From: Datisca glomerata
Taxonomy: Eukaryota; Streptophyta; Magnoliopsida; Cucurbitales; Datiscaceae
Reading direction: 5' to 3'
NCBI GenBank assembly: GCA_003255025.1
Contig: QANY01000091.1
Location: 560,215 to 624,214 of the forward strand
Length of the DNA: 64,000 bases
Positions 36,651 through 49,765 of the stretch are shown piece after piece. Every line of letters starts with the position of its first letter. The first letter of the stretch is position 1. The notes beneath the pieces were generated by a model that worked only from the letters and a program-made list of their open reading frames with translations, was not told the origin of the DNA and ran no database searches. The translations under genes and the position numbers were made by a program.

Positions 36651-38888
36651 CATATTAACAGTGATGAGCATAGTTTGAGTTATTTCTTGTCAAGAACCAT
36701 CTAGTGAAATACTTGCAGGCTAAATATCAACTAAGTTGTCGTTGTCTACTAAAGAATGAATCGAGCTCAGTTAAGCTTAGTTTTAATATCGTAACCATTT
36801 TTTACTCCAGTCAACGTTTGAGGAAAGTTGCGTTAGATGTGTTGCAGGTCCATCCACGTACATAAGTTATCTAAGTGTTCTAATGTTTAATCGCATCATA
36901 CAGGGTGATGGACAACATAAAATTTAACAGGCACATCTCTATTGTCACTATCTCTGCTGAGAATGAGGACCCGTTCTGCTGCAACAACGCATCTAAAAAT
37001 GCTCTTCCTAGTTTTTTTCGCTCCTTAAATTGTCCCCTCTCTTCATTCATATCTTTAATTTGTGCCCCAACTCATAACTTTCTGTGTTAGTTTTCACTTA
37101 TTTTGCCACTTAAATTGGTCTGGCAGAACATGCCTCCTTAACATTCTCTTTCTTATGAAGAATCTCCCTAAGTTCGACTTCATTCTTCCTTTCCTTGTAA
37201 TGAGGGGCTGAGGTAAAGGCTTGTCTCATGTTAGATTATGTTGTTTCCTTTGGTTCATGTGTAAGAGATTTTTGAGGGAGTGGAATAACTGCTGAGGCAT
37301 GTTGGATAGTATTTAGGGCTAGGTTTGCAGCTATGGCTTTCACCATTTTGGCCATGATTTCTTCAAATCATGAGTTTCAACCATGTTTAGTAAGGGAAAT
37401 ATGTGTTGATGAGGTTGGGTATCCTTGAAACTAAATTATTCCAATGTAGTTCAAAAGAAAGATTTGGGAGTGGTTTGCTAGCGTTCACGAAAGAGGACGC
37501 CAATTGTTATTGTCTAAATCTAGTACGCACATGCACTTTATGCTGGTGAGTTGATATCCTGCACAGAAAGGAAGATAAAAAGCTCAAGGAAAAATTACAA
37601 TGATTGAGACGTATGAGATGAGTGATTCATTCTCCTTCTATCACGTGGAAAATTCTCTGACACCCCAATGATGATGAAGCTAATGTGTTGAGAACCCCCT
37701 CCCACCCGGTCTACTCAACATGTGGTCCTTTAACAATCTAACTTGAGATCCCACAACTTGTGATTCCTAATATAACCCTACCAAGTTGGGTTCCTACAAT
37801 ATAATTTGGTTGGTCGTCTTGACCAATAATGTATTCTGGACGTGTAAAATACTTGACCAGCTTCGACCTGATTTATCATATGTCACTCATGTGAGAGCTC
37901 TCAGAAAATATCTACAACATTACACATATCATATGAGATGGAGTTTTTTATTAAGATAAATCTTCAACATAATCATAATATACATATTCACATATAAATC
38001 TAGAAAAATTAGAGCTCATTGTTCATGGGTTCTAAGAGAAGCATGACCTTCTTGGATACCTGTGACATGTAATAAGAATGTTCATCGCTCCATTTCTCTC
38101 TCTCCTGTTTCGTTTTCTCTAATTTTAGCTATAGAGAGTGATAGTATGTGGAAGAGGATCCTCTCTATTGTGAGTTATATGTTGTTTGTAGTTTGATCAT
38201 TTTGTGCCGTCCAATCAAATATGGATGCTCTAGATGGCTGAACTAAAAAAATCAATTTCTCTTTTTCAATTTGGCCAAATCTAGGTCATTTAGATATGAT
38301 CTGGCGGCAATCTATGCTCAATTGTCTCTACTGCTACTTTCTCCTACTGCAAACAATTTGAATTCATAGTATGTGGACTTAGAAAGAAAGAAGACTTATG
38401 AAACAATGCAAAACTCTTTTCAAAGATTCTTAAAAAGTATAGAACCTAGCAATTTCAAGTTTAACCTCATGCAAAGAACAATTGAAGTATAGTAAATTTA
38501 AGGTAGGCTATAATACAAGTGATTTGTTATTTTTATTTTGTTTAAGACGAGGGGAAATGTGGAGAACCAACTCGGTAGATAAGGGGTCATTCTTCAATAC
38601 CCGCCACGGGATCATACTAGAGATTTTTGCAGGTATTTGCAACATATTTAATGTGCTTGTAACACATTAGAGGTACGCTACTATTTAATATATTTGAGCT
38701 TAGTAAACGAAAGGTCCTTCTTTGGTACCGGCCATGGCACTATACCGATGTTTATTTTTAAGGTACATGCAACATCATTGTTCAATACATTTGAAGTTTT
38801 TATTATACTTTTGAGTTAGCTTTTACTTCACATTTGAGATACTTGAGATACCGAGGGATATATGAGGAGCATATTTCTCTCCAATCAC
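36651..38888. other. Probable continuation of the older gypsy element, then unassigned sequence
   Basis: 36651-37500 probably continues the minus-strand gypsy remnant toward gag, but no clear motif was found. 38560-38790 holds two diverged copies of a segment of about 70 bp (CTTCAATACCCGCCACGGG versus CTTTGGTACCGGCCATGGC). Nothing else could be supported. Confidence 0.4.
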
Positions 38889-40275
38889 CATTTTTTTCCA
38901 CTAAATATGTACTGGATTCATTAAATATGTACTAAGAGTTCATCAAATATATACTGAGATTCACCAAATATGTACAAATTAATAAATCTTGGAAGGGTTC
39001 ATCAACTACGTATTAGTGTTCACCAAATATAGGAGTTCACCAATTACGTAATAGGGTTCACCAAATATGTATAAATTAATAAATCTTAGAAGAGTTCACC
39101 AAATACGTAGTGGAGTTCACAAAATACATAGTGGGGTATACCAAATACGTAATGAGGTTCACCAAATACATATAAATTAATAATTCTTGGAGAGGTTGAC
39201 TAAATATGTACTGAGATTCACCAAATACGTAGTGGAGTTCACCAAATACGTAATGAGGTTCATCAAATATGTATAAATTAATAATTCTTGGAGGAGTTCA
39301 TCAAATATGTACTGGATTTCACCAATTACGTATTGGGGTTCACCAAATATGTACAAAGTCATTTTGGGTGAACCCTTCTAAGAATTATTAATTTTGTACG
39401 TATTTAGTGAACCTCACTACGTATTTGCTGAACTCCAATACATATTTGGTGAATCCCTCTAAGAAATATTGTTTTGTGCGTATTTGGTGAACCCCGATAC
39501 ATATTTGATGAACCCCAATACATTTTTTGTGAACTCCAATACATTTTTGGTGAACCTCTAAAAAAAGAATTTTTAATTTTTGGTGAACCCCTCAAAATTC
39601 CCATTGTATCCCAGTACGAATTTGTCATTTTACATTAATATGTATTTGTAATTTTTGGTGAACCAACAAAATTTATCATTTTTACACACTATTATGTCTT
39701 ACATTTACCGATTCATATGTTACACATTAATACGTATGGCGTACGATCATATATAGATTATTCAAATATGTTGTTGTACTTTTGTGACAAGTATTAAAAG
39801 ATATGGATTTTCACCATGTATACATATTGGTCGTGATGTAGTCGGTTAATTTTAATTATTTATTTGATGAACAGGTATAACCCCCAAGGTTAGTTTATCC
39901 TTTTATTTTATAATTATAACCTCATAAGAAAGTATCATTGACTATGTTATCGTGATTTTATGACAAATATCGAGTAAAATAATTTTTCACTATTTAAAGA
40001 ACATCTATAACCCCTAAAGTTGAAGATGAACACCTTTAGAAGACTCGTTCTCTTAATGCAAACATTCACCAAATTGAAAAAAAAAATATTCTCCGTATTT
40101 GTCTATTGCATCTAGGCGAAACACCATCACCACATGGTGAAACGCCATGTATTGGGGGTTTAGAGTCTGCTGATGGCATTTGGGTTCCCAAACACCATCT
40201 TCTAAGTGGTGTTTGGGACCCAAATTGCACCCTCTCAGTTGCTAATCACCATTGTTTTGTGATACACTATATCAG
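38889..40275 (+). repeat. Left arm of the fold-back element
   Basis: 38889-39350 carries TTCACCAAATACGTA-type repeats; from 39366 to 39660 the same unit is inverted (TACGTATTTGGTGAAC), so the arm is itself palindromic. Unique sequence 39660-40275 matches the complement of 48262-48960. The 158-codon frame at 40106-40582 lies largely in this repeat and is not supported as a gene. Confidence 0.8.
40174..40228. repeat. Short hairpin with 22-bp arms in the fold-back arm
   Basis: The arm starting GCATTTGGGTTCCC pairs with the following GGGACCCAAATTGC arm with about two mismatches across a loop of about 10 bases. A less perfect form is present in the opposite arm at 48305-48360. Confidence 0.7.
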
Positions 40276-40419
40276 TGGTTTCTCTAACTATATCGGCGGT
40301 TTGTGCAAACTATATCAGCGGTTTTTGGTGATTTTTCTAATTTTCGGCAGTTTTACATTAATGCAATGGTTTTTCGGACCTTTTTACAACGATTTTTCAA
40401 CAAATTTGATTTTCATTCA

Positions 40420-41100
40420 CTTAGTAATTTTTTTAACCCTTTGCAATTTTATGTACCTTTTTTTGTCACTTAGTCATTTTAAATACTTAGCCATTATACA
40501 CTTAACCAATTTAACCATTTTCATACACTTAATCATTTTCACACATTTAACCAATTTCACGTACTTAGTCATGATGTTATAATGACCGGTAAATCTTATC
40601 TATTGGTTTGACGAACATGTATAACCCTTAAGGTCAGATTCTACTGTTAAATCGAACATATCCACTAAAAGTTAGAAATTAAGTATAAAAATTTGAAATG
40701 TAACCTTTTATGTTATAAATTATAATCTCATAAAATTTGAAAAATAACCTATTTACGTTTTAATTTAATAAGAATATAAATTTATTTTGTTAAATCTAAA
40801 ACTAACGCCACTGTGAGTGACGTTTGTGGTCTAAAATGGACCAGTTGGCCCAAACGCCATTCATAAGTTTGGGAATTTAGGTACTCAATACCGCCGCTAA
40901 AGACACTAAATCCATTGCATTAGATACTGAAATCGCCAGTATAGACATAAAAATTGCCGCTGTAGACACTAAACTGCCACTATATACACTAGAATCGCCG
41001 CTATAGACACTAAAATCACCGCTATAGACACGAAAACCGCCGCAATAGACATTAAAGCCACCACAATAGACATAAAAATTGAAAAAATTGCCAGAAACCG
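40420..41100. repeat. Two arrays of short degenerate tandem repeats inside the fold-back element
   Basis: 40425-40565 repeats a unit of about 17 bp (CACTTAACCATTTTCA-like). 40885-41095 repeats a unit of about 20 bp (GCCGCTATAGACACTAAAAT-like) roughly ten times. The sequence in between is AT-rich and non-coding. Confidence 0.75.
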
Positions 41101-42299
41101 TTGGTGTAGGGGTGAAACCGCCGGTATACGTTGCACCAACCGCAAGTATGGGTTAAAGAAACTACCGGTATAGTGTTTTGTTGGAATATGTCCATAAAGT
41201 AACGTGTAATTATTATTTATTTGTATTTAGTTATTTCTCATACATTAGTATTATTGAATTCTTATGAATAAATTGAAAGTTTTATTAAAGTATGTTTATA
41301 AATTACTCAAGTCCTGAAACTTTTTTCAATGAACGAAGAGTGAAGACAGAGGCGTCTCCAGACAAACTCTTTTGAGAAAGTTCAGAACAATATTCGTAGT
41401 TTTAGGATTGACTGAGAAAATGAATCCGATTACGTCTGTTAGGTTGAATCAATGAATGTCAGTCTCGGGGCATGTGAGTGTAGACTTAAACAGTTAACTT
41501 AGACATGTATGAACATGTTGAATAGATCGATAACAAATTAGTTTAGAGCCCAAAACCATTTACTTAGCTCTAAATCTAATTGTTACACCTTAGTTATTTT
41601 CATAATTCCTTTAATCATGAGGTGAATATGTAGCTTAACTTAGTTAGTTGCAATATTTGATATGTCAAATGAATGAGTTCGAATTGACGGATAATACCTC
41701 GGTTGTTGGGATTGTAATTTAATTAAGTTGTAGTTATGTGATTCATAGATATGAAAATTCGTGGTTGGATTGCGAAAGCAGTAATATCACCTTATGCTTT
41801 ATTGATGAGTGTGTCAATAAATTAACTTGGCCAGGTATTTAATGAATTGAGTCATTGATTAAGACTTTTGAATTGTACGAGACAATTCACTGTCATGTCT
41901 TTTTTATTCACAGTCAATAAATGAGTTAATAAAATAATAACAAGAGGGGTAAAATGATAATTTTACATTCCACTCTTGTTACTGATACTCACGATGAGTA
42001 TTACGTTAAAATATTATATGGACCGTGAAAATAAAAAGGGTTTATTTATACCAACAGAAAACGTAGCGTGCATGCACTACTACAAAAAAGGGTTTAGATG
42101 ACATTATGGTGTTAGATTTTATGACAGCTTTCTTAAACCTGTCATATAAAAAAAGGCTATGGAGTGTAAAAAAGTTGATATTTAGCTAACATGACAAGTT
42201 TTATATTAACTGTCATAAATATTGTACCTCACTGTCATTAAAATTTCTTTAATGACAACCACTAAAATAACTAACATAATTATACATCCAAAAAGTTCT

Positions 42300-43010
42300 T
42301 TAATTACAAAAAATTGCCATTATATATACTCCCCTAAAATCCCTAATCCTTTCGTCTCTCAAACTCGCGAGTCCAGCTTTCTCACACTCTCTCGAATTCC
42401 TCGACTCCATTTCAATCTCCCTTCCTCCTCGTCACTAACCATCGTCGCCTCTACCCCCTCTCTCTCTCTCTCTCTCTCTGTTTTTGGGCTCTATAACCTT
42501 TATTGCTCAATGTTAAAAGCATTTCACATTTTTCTTTGTTTTTCTTGCTAATATTCTAGAAATTTATGATTCAGACATAGCTTTTCTTGCATCTGTCCCA
42601 GTTTAGGTTAGTGTTTTCAATCTATTTCATCGTTTCTTCTCATGAATTTGTTTAAGATTCTTTGTTTCTTGTTTTTGTAGGGTTTGGTTCAATTTGGTGC
42701 TGGTTCGTCTTTGTTTATGTGTGGGGGGCCTTTTTATTAAAGCTAGATAGTTCGTGGTTTGGGTTTTGTTCTTGTGTGCGTAGTAGCTTTTTTTAGATTT
42801 AGGATTTTTTTCATATGGTATTCGTCTCATCTCCTTCTATTTATCTTTATCAGATCTTTTTTTCACGGAGAATCTAAGATGATCGTAGATGCCTCTCGAT
42901 ATTTCTTAGAAGTTGTGGCATTTCTGAGGTATATTTTGGCTTGGATGATTTTTTCCTTTTTTCCTACTTCGTTTGTGGATGAGTTTTGTAGCGTTTAGGA
43001 TTTGAGGATC
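42300..43010 (+). other. Gene-like 5' region captured in the CACTA element
   Basis: TATATATACTCC near 42322 is followed by a CT-rich, exon-like stretch (42345-42480, ending in a (TC)n run). Alternating T-rich and short GC-richer segments with AG and GT boundaries follow. This looks like the leader and first intron of a host gene. Later exon-like pieces may lie at 45565-45620 (KVSSSGASSVSAAPINQ before a GT) and 45955-45995 (FPNKKPGLAERLLSS after an AG). The source gene is not recognised. Confidence 0.4.
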
Positions 43011-46000
43011 TAGACATGGTTTTTTGAACGGCTCTGATTGAGGTTAGTTTGTTATTTTTTCATGTTTCAGACTTCTGAGATTGATAGGTTGTGCGGTGTA
43101 AATCTGTAACAGCAAGGAAATCTGGCTATTTGATTTAATCTTAAAAAAGCTTACCACTTGGTGTGTGTCATTTTAGTGATCTGAAACTCTGGTTATTTCT
43201 TTAAAATTTCACTGATCCACAGACAGACTCATGCCATGTTTGTAATTTACGTCGTGATTCAAATACTTTGTGATAACATATGATCAAAGTGTTTTCTTCT
43301 GCTATGCACATGTTTATGGTGCATTTTTCTTTTTATTCTTTATTGCATTCTTAGGTCTTGAAAAAAATAGTGGAGAAAATGAGTAAGAATCTGAGAAAAT
43401 GTTAATGAATGTATGGTGATTCCCATCTTTACAACTTCTTACTCAACTTTCGTGGATGTTAGTACTAGCCTAAATTCTGATAGTTGAGTTAGCTTCATCT
43501 ACATCCTGTTTGAAGGATGACAAAATACTCAATCCTGGTTGCTTTTTCCTATATATCATTATGCACTCAAATCCCAAATATGCATTGGTTGGTTTATCAA
43601 TTGAATTTCATATTTGTACAATTGTACTCATATTAGCCTATACTTGCTATTTTTAGTTACCGATAAAAAAAATGTTATTTTTAGTTGTATTCGAAATATG
43701 AAGTTAGTTAATTGTGGTGCTTGAACTTCTTGAGTCCAATGGGCAGCATTATTCAAATGACATTAATACATGTGTTTGAATTTGGATTTGTAGTTTGTTG
43801 CAAAACAGTTTTATGCATTTCTAGACTGTAGTGCATTGTTTTGTAGTGTAGAATCCACATTATACGTTTGAAAGATTGGTGAACTTATATGATATCTGTT
43901 ATACTTGTTTGACAAGGAGAGATGGATAATGTATCATTTTTTGGTACATTAATGTGGACCAATTTGGTATCTATAATATGAGGCTCGATTGGAATGTTGA
44001 AACCTCACCTCAGTCCATTTCATCTAAGTAACTGATTTTGACATTGAAGATATTAAACTGAATTTATAAGATTTTCTCCTTTGTGAATATGTCATTATAA
44101 ATGAAAGATTCTTAATAGACCTTTCTACCATTCTTAGTGTAAGTCTGATTTCACACCCATCCCCACTTATGGGTCTCATCATATGGTTACCTTTTCACTT
44201 ATATATTCATTTGTCTATTGTTTGGTTCTTTATTAATTGGCAAGATATGAAGCTTATTCAATCTTTTTTTTTAATTTTGCATTTTAATCATTCCCTGCAT
44301 GGAAGGGCCTCTGAAAAAGGAATACTTTGTAAGAGTTAGGCATATAGAAATTATCTTTTCATCACAGAATGTCTATGTTGCTGCAGATGGTATAAATGTT
44401 GTTATAGGCTAATATATTATTGATGAAAGTCATATAGATTTCCATCAATTTGGAAAGCCAAATGAAGAGTATTCTGCTTGGATTCTTGACTCATAGAAGT
44501 TTGATTACTTTTATTGACGGGGGATTGTTAAATGAAAAAAGTTTTGGTTGTGGGTTTGTTCTGAAAAGATGGTCACTGATGCATGATAATCTTTTGTTAT
44601 ACTTTTTTCTTTCATGTTTGTAAAATGGAATAATTGTGGAATTTAAGGAATATAGTATTAATTTTTCATATTTTCTTTATTCAATTCTCTCCATACTTAA
44701 GCTCTCTTAGTTTAGGTTATATATTATTAATTTTAAGGTTATGAATTTAGTAAGAATCTCTAATGAGATCTTATTTTGCTCTAGTTGGGAGAACGCGTGT
44801 GGCATGTGGTTACTCTCTTTCACGTCTTTAAGGAGGAGCTAGATTTAGACCATCAATCATGGTGCATTAACATTTCTCTAGCCTTTAATTCTCTATGATG
44901 TAAATATATTGCAATGATGATTACTTGTCATTAATCATTGAGAATGTATAAGTATGTTACTTGTATTATCTTTGATAATTCTCTATGATGTAAATATACC
45001 GCAGTGATGATTACTTGCTCTTATTCATTGAGAATGTAGAAGTATGTTACTTGTATTATCTTTGATTATTCATTTAAATAATAGCTCTAATGATTTATAA
45101 ACGTGAAATGGTTGTTCTTTTGAGATTTGAGCTTTATTTTTTCTTCTTTTTGATCATTTGAGAGCACTTAGTACCACTTATATAAATATTTTTAGGCTAT
45201 TGATTCTGATAGTTTTGGCTTGGGAGGGGGTGATCGATGACCTTTTTGATTGACTAGTTTTGGCTTAGTTCTTAAGGATTCAACAACATTGGAAGAAAAA
45301 AAAGTTGTTGGAAATTGTTTTATTGTCATCATGTTAACTGAGGTAAGTTGGGTTACTTCATGTAGGATGTCTATCGTAAATGTTTTTCCTAACATTTTGA
45401 TCCGTTGTTCTTTTTCCTTTTATTCCCTTTGCAATTGCTATTTTGGTTTTTTTTCCTAGTTCTGTACTTAACAAATTTTGGGCAACAATAAGGGCTCGTA
45501 TCATTTTTAATTTCATTCCAGAATTATTATAGGGTGTTTGTTTCAACTACTAATATGCACAATGTAGAATAAGGTCTCATCAAGTGGAGCATCAAGTGTG
45601 TCCGCTGCACCTATAAATCAGGTAGCATAAAAAGATATATATTATGCTATTCTTGATTGTTGTGATTTGTATTAACCTTATTGTACTAGTTTCTTTCAGT
45701 GCCTTCTTAATGCTTTATGTATTAGGTAATCCATTATCATTGAAACGTGCACTTGTAGGTAAAAGTTGTGATTTGTAATAACTTTTAATCAACAACTAAT
45801 GAACTAATATGTTATTTTGTTTCTTTGTTCTTCCATCTTCATATCATTTTCTTTTTCTAGATTACCTGTCTTGGTCATTTTTTTTCTAACATGTTAATGC
45901 TTCGTCCAATCCTGACCTTGATATATTGGAATTTATTCCTTCCAGTTTCCGAATAAGAAACCTGGTTTGGCAGAAAGGCTGCTTTCTTCATGTTGTGATA

Positions 46001-46799
46001 TGAGTATTATCAGTTGTATATTATTGATAAATAATTTTAGTTATATATATATATACATTCACTTACTTGTTTGGATGTGATGCTAAAAAGTTTTTCTTCC
46101 TCCGATAAGTTATTTTATTTAAACTCATTTGGAAGTTGTGTGTATCTTTTAAAGTTCAAGTTTTTATTTGGCTATTAATTATAGGGAAGGTATACTTTTG
46201 ATGTAATTTAATAAAAGAATCATATTATGTGTTAGCATCCCTAGCGGTGTGTGTTGTGTAAAAGTGGAAGAAAGCTCTGCTGATTTATTCTTGATTGTTG
46301 TTGATAATTATTGTGAAAGAAATTATTAGAAAATTGTATGTTGAGACGTTTTCCATTTTAAAATATATCTTTTAGAATCATAATCATTATAATTTTTGTT
46401 CTATTTTTATTGTATAATACGATGATTTTCTCTATCATAACCAACTTCATCTATACCTGCTAATAACAAGTAGCGCCTTCTAATTTGATGTTTTTAGAGG
46501 TTTCAATTATATGATTTTCCTATCAATTTTACTACAGTTTTGCAATGAATTTGATTCTGTACTATATATTTCACTAAAGTAGTATTTTGATCCAAGGTTC
46601 TAGATTAAACTGAATGAAAATTAGAATGAGTTAGTGTATTGGATTCTGTTAGTTGATGAAAAGTTGGAAGAAGAAACCCGGGATGGCTATTTTTCTGTAC
46701 ATTTTCTGATAAAAAATTTGTTAATTTTAAAAGGGAAAACATCTTCTATTTGCCAAACTTTTATTTAATTAAATAAATAATTTCTTTTCTTTTCTTTTC

Positions 46800-47230
46800 T
46801 TGAACATTAGATGACGGGGATTCACCGTCATCCAAAATCTATGTGGAGTAGCTTTAGATGACGGAGAATCCCCGTCATCTATATGCTTTTTGCGGCGACT
46901 AAGATGATGTGAATTTCTCATCATTTATCTACTTTTCGCGCTACATAAGATGACGGGGATAAAGCCTATATGGAGTAACTTTAAATGACGCAGAATCCTC
47001 GTCATCTATATACTTTTTACGGCGACCAAGATTACGAGGAATCCCCGTCATCTATTTACTTTTTACGTTACTTAAGATGACATGGATTCCCCATCATTGT
47101 AACTCGTTATAATGATGGTTTTTTTAAATGACTAAAGAAGACAGCCCGGTAGATGACAGTCAGTCAACCGTCAATGTAGGGTTATAATGACAGGTTTTAC
47201 CCGTCATCTAACCCCATTTTTGTAATAGTG
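46800..47230. repeat. CACTA subterminal repeats
   Basis: GATGACGG(G) and its complement CCGTCATC alternate about ten times, with spacers such as TATACTTTTTGCGGCGAC recurring about every 100 bp. Such clusters are the usual transposase-binding region of CACTA elements. Confidence 0.85.
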
Positions 47231-48261
47231 ATGAATCGAGATTTGATTCGACATCGAACCTATAGCGGAGTCATATGATGTCAGGATTAAATAGGTCGGG
47301 AATTTATGAAGATAAATTCATCAGATATTTGAATCCTTAACTTTGTTCATGTGGATCTATTTAGTCTCAGAAATGGCTAACGAGAATATGAATAGAGAAA
47401 TGAAGTAAATTAGATCAAAATATGTTTTGGAAAATACATATTTCCTACACCTATATGTGATGGGTGATGTCACTTAATTAGTTTAATGTGATTATGTGTA
47501 TTAAAATTATTTAGTTTATTATTTTTAACTATTGAATAATTAATAAATAAAAATAAATAAATTAGTTAATAGTGATCAACTAAATATATCAGTTGGATTG
47601 ATGAATCTTGATACAACTCAAACTCTAGGGAATATTGTAATTTTTGACAATTATGAATATATGAGGTGAATTGCCAGAAATTTAAAAATATATGGATATG
47701 TTTATAAATATAAAAAATTACATTTTATCAATATCTAATAGCAATCTAATTGCAGATATATCTTGGATTGGATAAAGTTTCTTGTTAACAAAGCAAGAGA
47801 AAAAAACGTTTTCCCCTCCCTCCCTGTTGTCGCCGAAAATTATATTGAAGGAGAAAATTTTCAATTTTTATTCTTTAATAGTTTTGAGAGTTCACACTCA
47901 AATTCTTACATGAAATTCTCGTGATATATATTTATGAAATTAATGAGTGGTTGTTGGTTGACGAAATTCACAAATCATTCTTAGAGTTCAAGTGCGTGAT
48001 TCGGATCCCGAAGCTTGAAGAACACGAAGAACGCTCGAAAGAATTCCATCAGTTCAGAAATTCTCCGATACAAGGTATAGATGAAAAAATTGTTTCTAAC
48101 TTTATCTTCTCGTTTAATGTAGTATATGCATAGTCGCACGTTGTTAGGTTTTAAGTTATTTATATTGATTAAATTAGTTAATTGGAAATTTTTTTGATAT
48201 TCCGCCCACGAACCGTTCGTGGTTCAAACTTGTTTTTAATTAATTTTAAAACTAACCGTTC

Positions 48262-49765
48262 CTATCATGTATTGCAAAAAATGGTGATTAGCCATTGGGA
48301 AGGTGCCATTTGGGTCCCAAACGCCACTGAAAATATAGTGTTTGGGAGCTAAACGCCATCAGCAGCCTCTAAATGCCATCAACACATGGCGTTTTACCAT
48401 GTAGTGGTGGCATTTTGTCATGTAGTGATGGCGTTTCGCCATGTGGTGATGGTGTTTGGCCTTGCAATATTCAAATATGGGGAATATGTTTTTTTTTTAA
48501 ATTTGGTGAATGTTTGCATTTAGAGAACGAGTCTTCTAAATGTGTTCACCTCTAACCTTAGGGGCTGTACATGTTTGTTAAATAGTGAAAAATTATTTTA
48601 CTCGATATTTGTCATAAATCACGACAACATAATCAATGATACGTTCTTATGAGTAATAATTATAGAATAAAAGGTTAAACTAACCTTGAGGGTTATACGT
48701 GTTCGTCAAACCGATAAATAGGATATACAGACTACACCACAACCTATAAGTATACATGGTAAACATTCGTCTCTTCTAATACTTGTCACAAAAGCATAAC
48801 AACATATTTCGTTAATTTGATTAATCAATATATGATAGCGTGACATACATATTAATGTGTGACATATGAATCGATAAATGTAAGACATTATAGTGTGTCA
48901 AATGATAAATTTGTGGGGTTCACCAAAAATTACAAGTATATATTAATGTAAAATAACAAATTCGTAGTGAGGTACAAATGGAATCTTGAGGGGTTCACCA
49001 AAAATTAAAAATTCTTTTTCTAGAGAGGTTCACCCAAAATGTATTGTGATTCACCAAATATGTACTGGGGTTCACCAAATATGTATTATGGTTCATCAAT
49101 TAAATATATATAAATTAATAATTCTTAGAGGGATTCACAAATATGTACTGGGGTTCACCAAATACGTACAAAATTAATGGTGTTCACAAAAAATAATTTT
49201 GTATGTATTTGGTGAACCCTTGTATATATTTGGTGAACCCCAAGAATTATTAATTATACGTATTTGGTGAACCTCATTACGTGTTTGGTGAACCACAGTA
49301 CGCAATTGGTGAATCACAGTACATTGATGAACCTTATTAAGTATTTGGTGAATCCCAGTACGTAATTGGTGAATCCTAGTATATATTTTGTGAATATCTC
49401 CAAGAATTATTAATTTATACGTATTTGGCAAACCTCACTACGTATTTGGTGAACTCAATACATATTTGGTAAACCCAATACATATTGGGTGAACCACTCA
49501 AAGAATTATTAATTTATACGTATTTGATGAACCTCATTACGTACTTGATGATCTCTGCTACGTATTTGATGAATTCCTCCAAGATTTATTAATTTATACG
49601 TATTTGGTGAACCCCATTACGTATTGGGTGAATCTATGTACATATTTGGTGACTACCAATACATATTTGGTGAACCCCTCCAAGATTTATTAATTTGTAC
49701 GTATTTAGTGAACCCCAATACATATTTAATGAACTCTTAATACATATTTGATGATTTTTTTTTAC
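48262..49765 (-). repeat. Right arm of the fold-back element
   Basis: It is the reverse complement of the left arm, with many small differences. The unit array is 'forward' at 48980-49185 and inverted at 49200-49760, so this arm is also internally palindromic. The inner part (48290-48480) repeats the AAACGCCATC motif several times. Confidence 0.8.

Larger units (their letters stand above)
42075..47230. mobile_element. Non-autonomous CACTA element, 5.16 kb
   Basis: The ends are CACTACTACAAAAAAGGG (42075) and the complement of CACTATTACAAAAATGGGG (47230). The 3-bp target duplication ATG stands on both sides (42072-42074 and 47231-47233), as expected for CACTA (En/Spm-type) elements. Subterminal GATGAC motifs recur in both orientations. 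I find no transposase frame, so it would depend on an outside source. The interior looks gene-derived rather than transposon-derived. Confidence 0.93.
41179..48261 (+). mobile_element. Copia-type LTR sequence interrupted by a CACTA element
   Basis: 41179 starts TGTTGGAATATGTCC and continues to 42074. Similar AT-rich non-coding sequence resumes at 47234 and goes on to about 48.2 kb. Parts resemble the large copia LTR family (AAGAGGGGTAAAATGATAATTTT near 41942). No gag or pol frame is attached, so a solo LTR is likely. The right end and target duplication could not be fixed. Confidence 0.45.
38889..49765. mobile_element. Large fold-back element with tandem-repeat arms
   Basis: 38889-40275 and 48262-49765 are inverted copies of each other. 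Their outer parts are arrays of a unit of about 20 bp (TTCACCAAATACGTA). Their inner parts are unique sequence ending at GGCGTTTGGGACCCAAAT-type motifs and GCTAATCACCATT. Long inverted repeats made of short tandem repeats are the hallmark of Foldback or FARE/MULE-like elements. The 8-kb interior has been invaded by LTR and CACTA sequences. No transposase was seen and no target duplication could be fixed. Confidence 0.75.

Noticed and set aside
38900..39660. CRISPR-like regular short repeats
   Set aside because: Units are degenerate, directly adjacent and change orientation. There are no unique spacers of constant length, and this is plant nuclear DNA.
40106..40582. 158-codon open frame
   Set aside because: It lies in a fold-back arm and degenerate tandem repeats. 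The other arm does not keep it open and it has no family motif.
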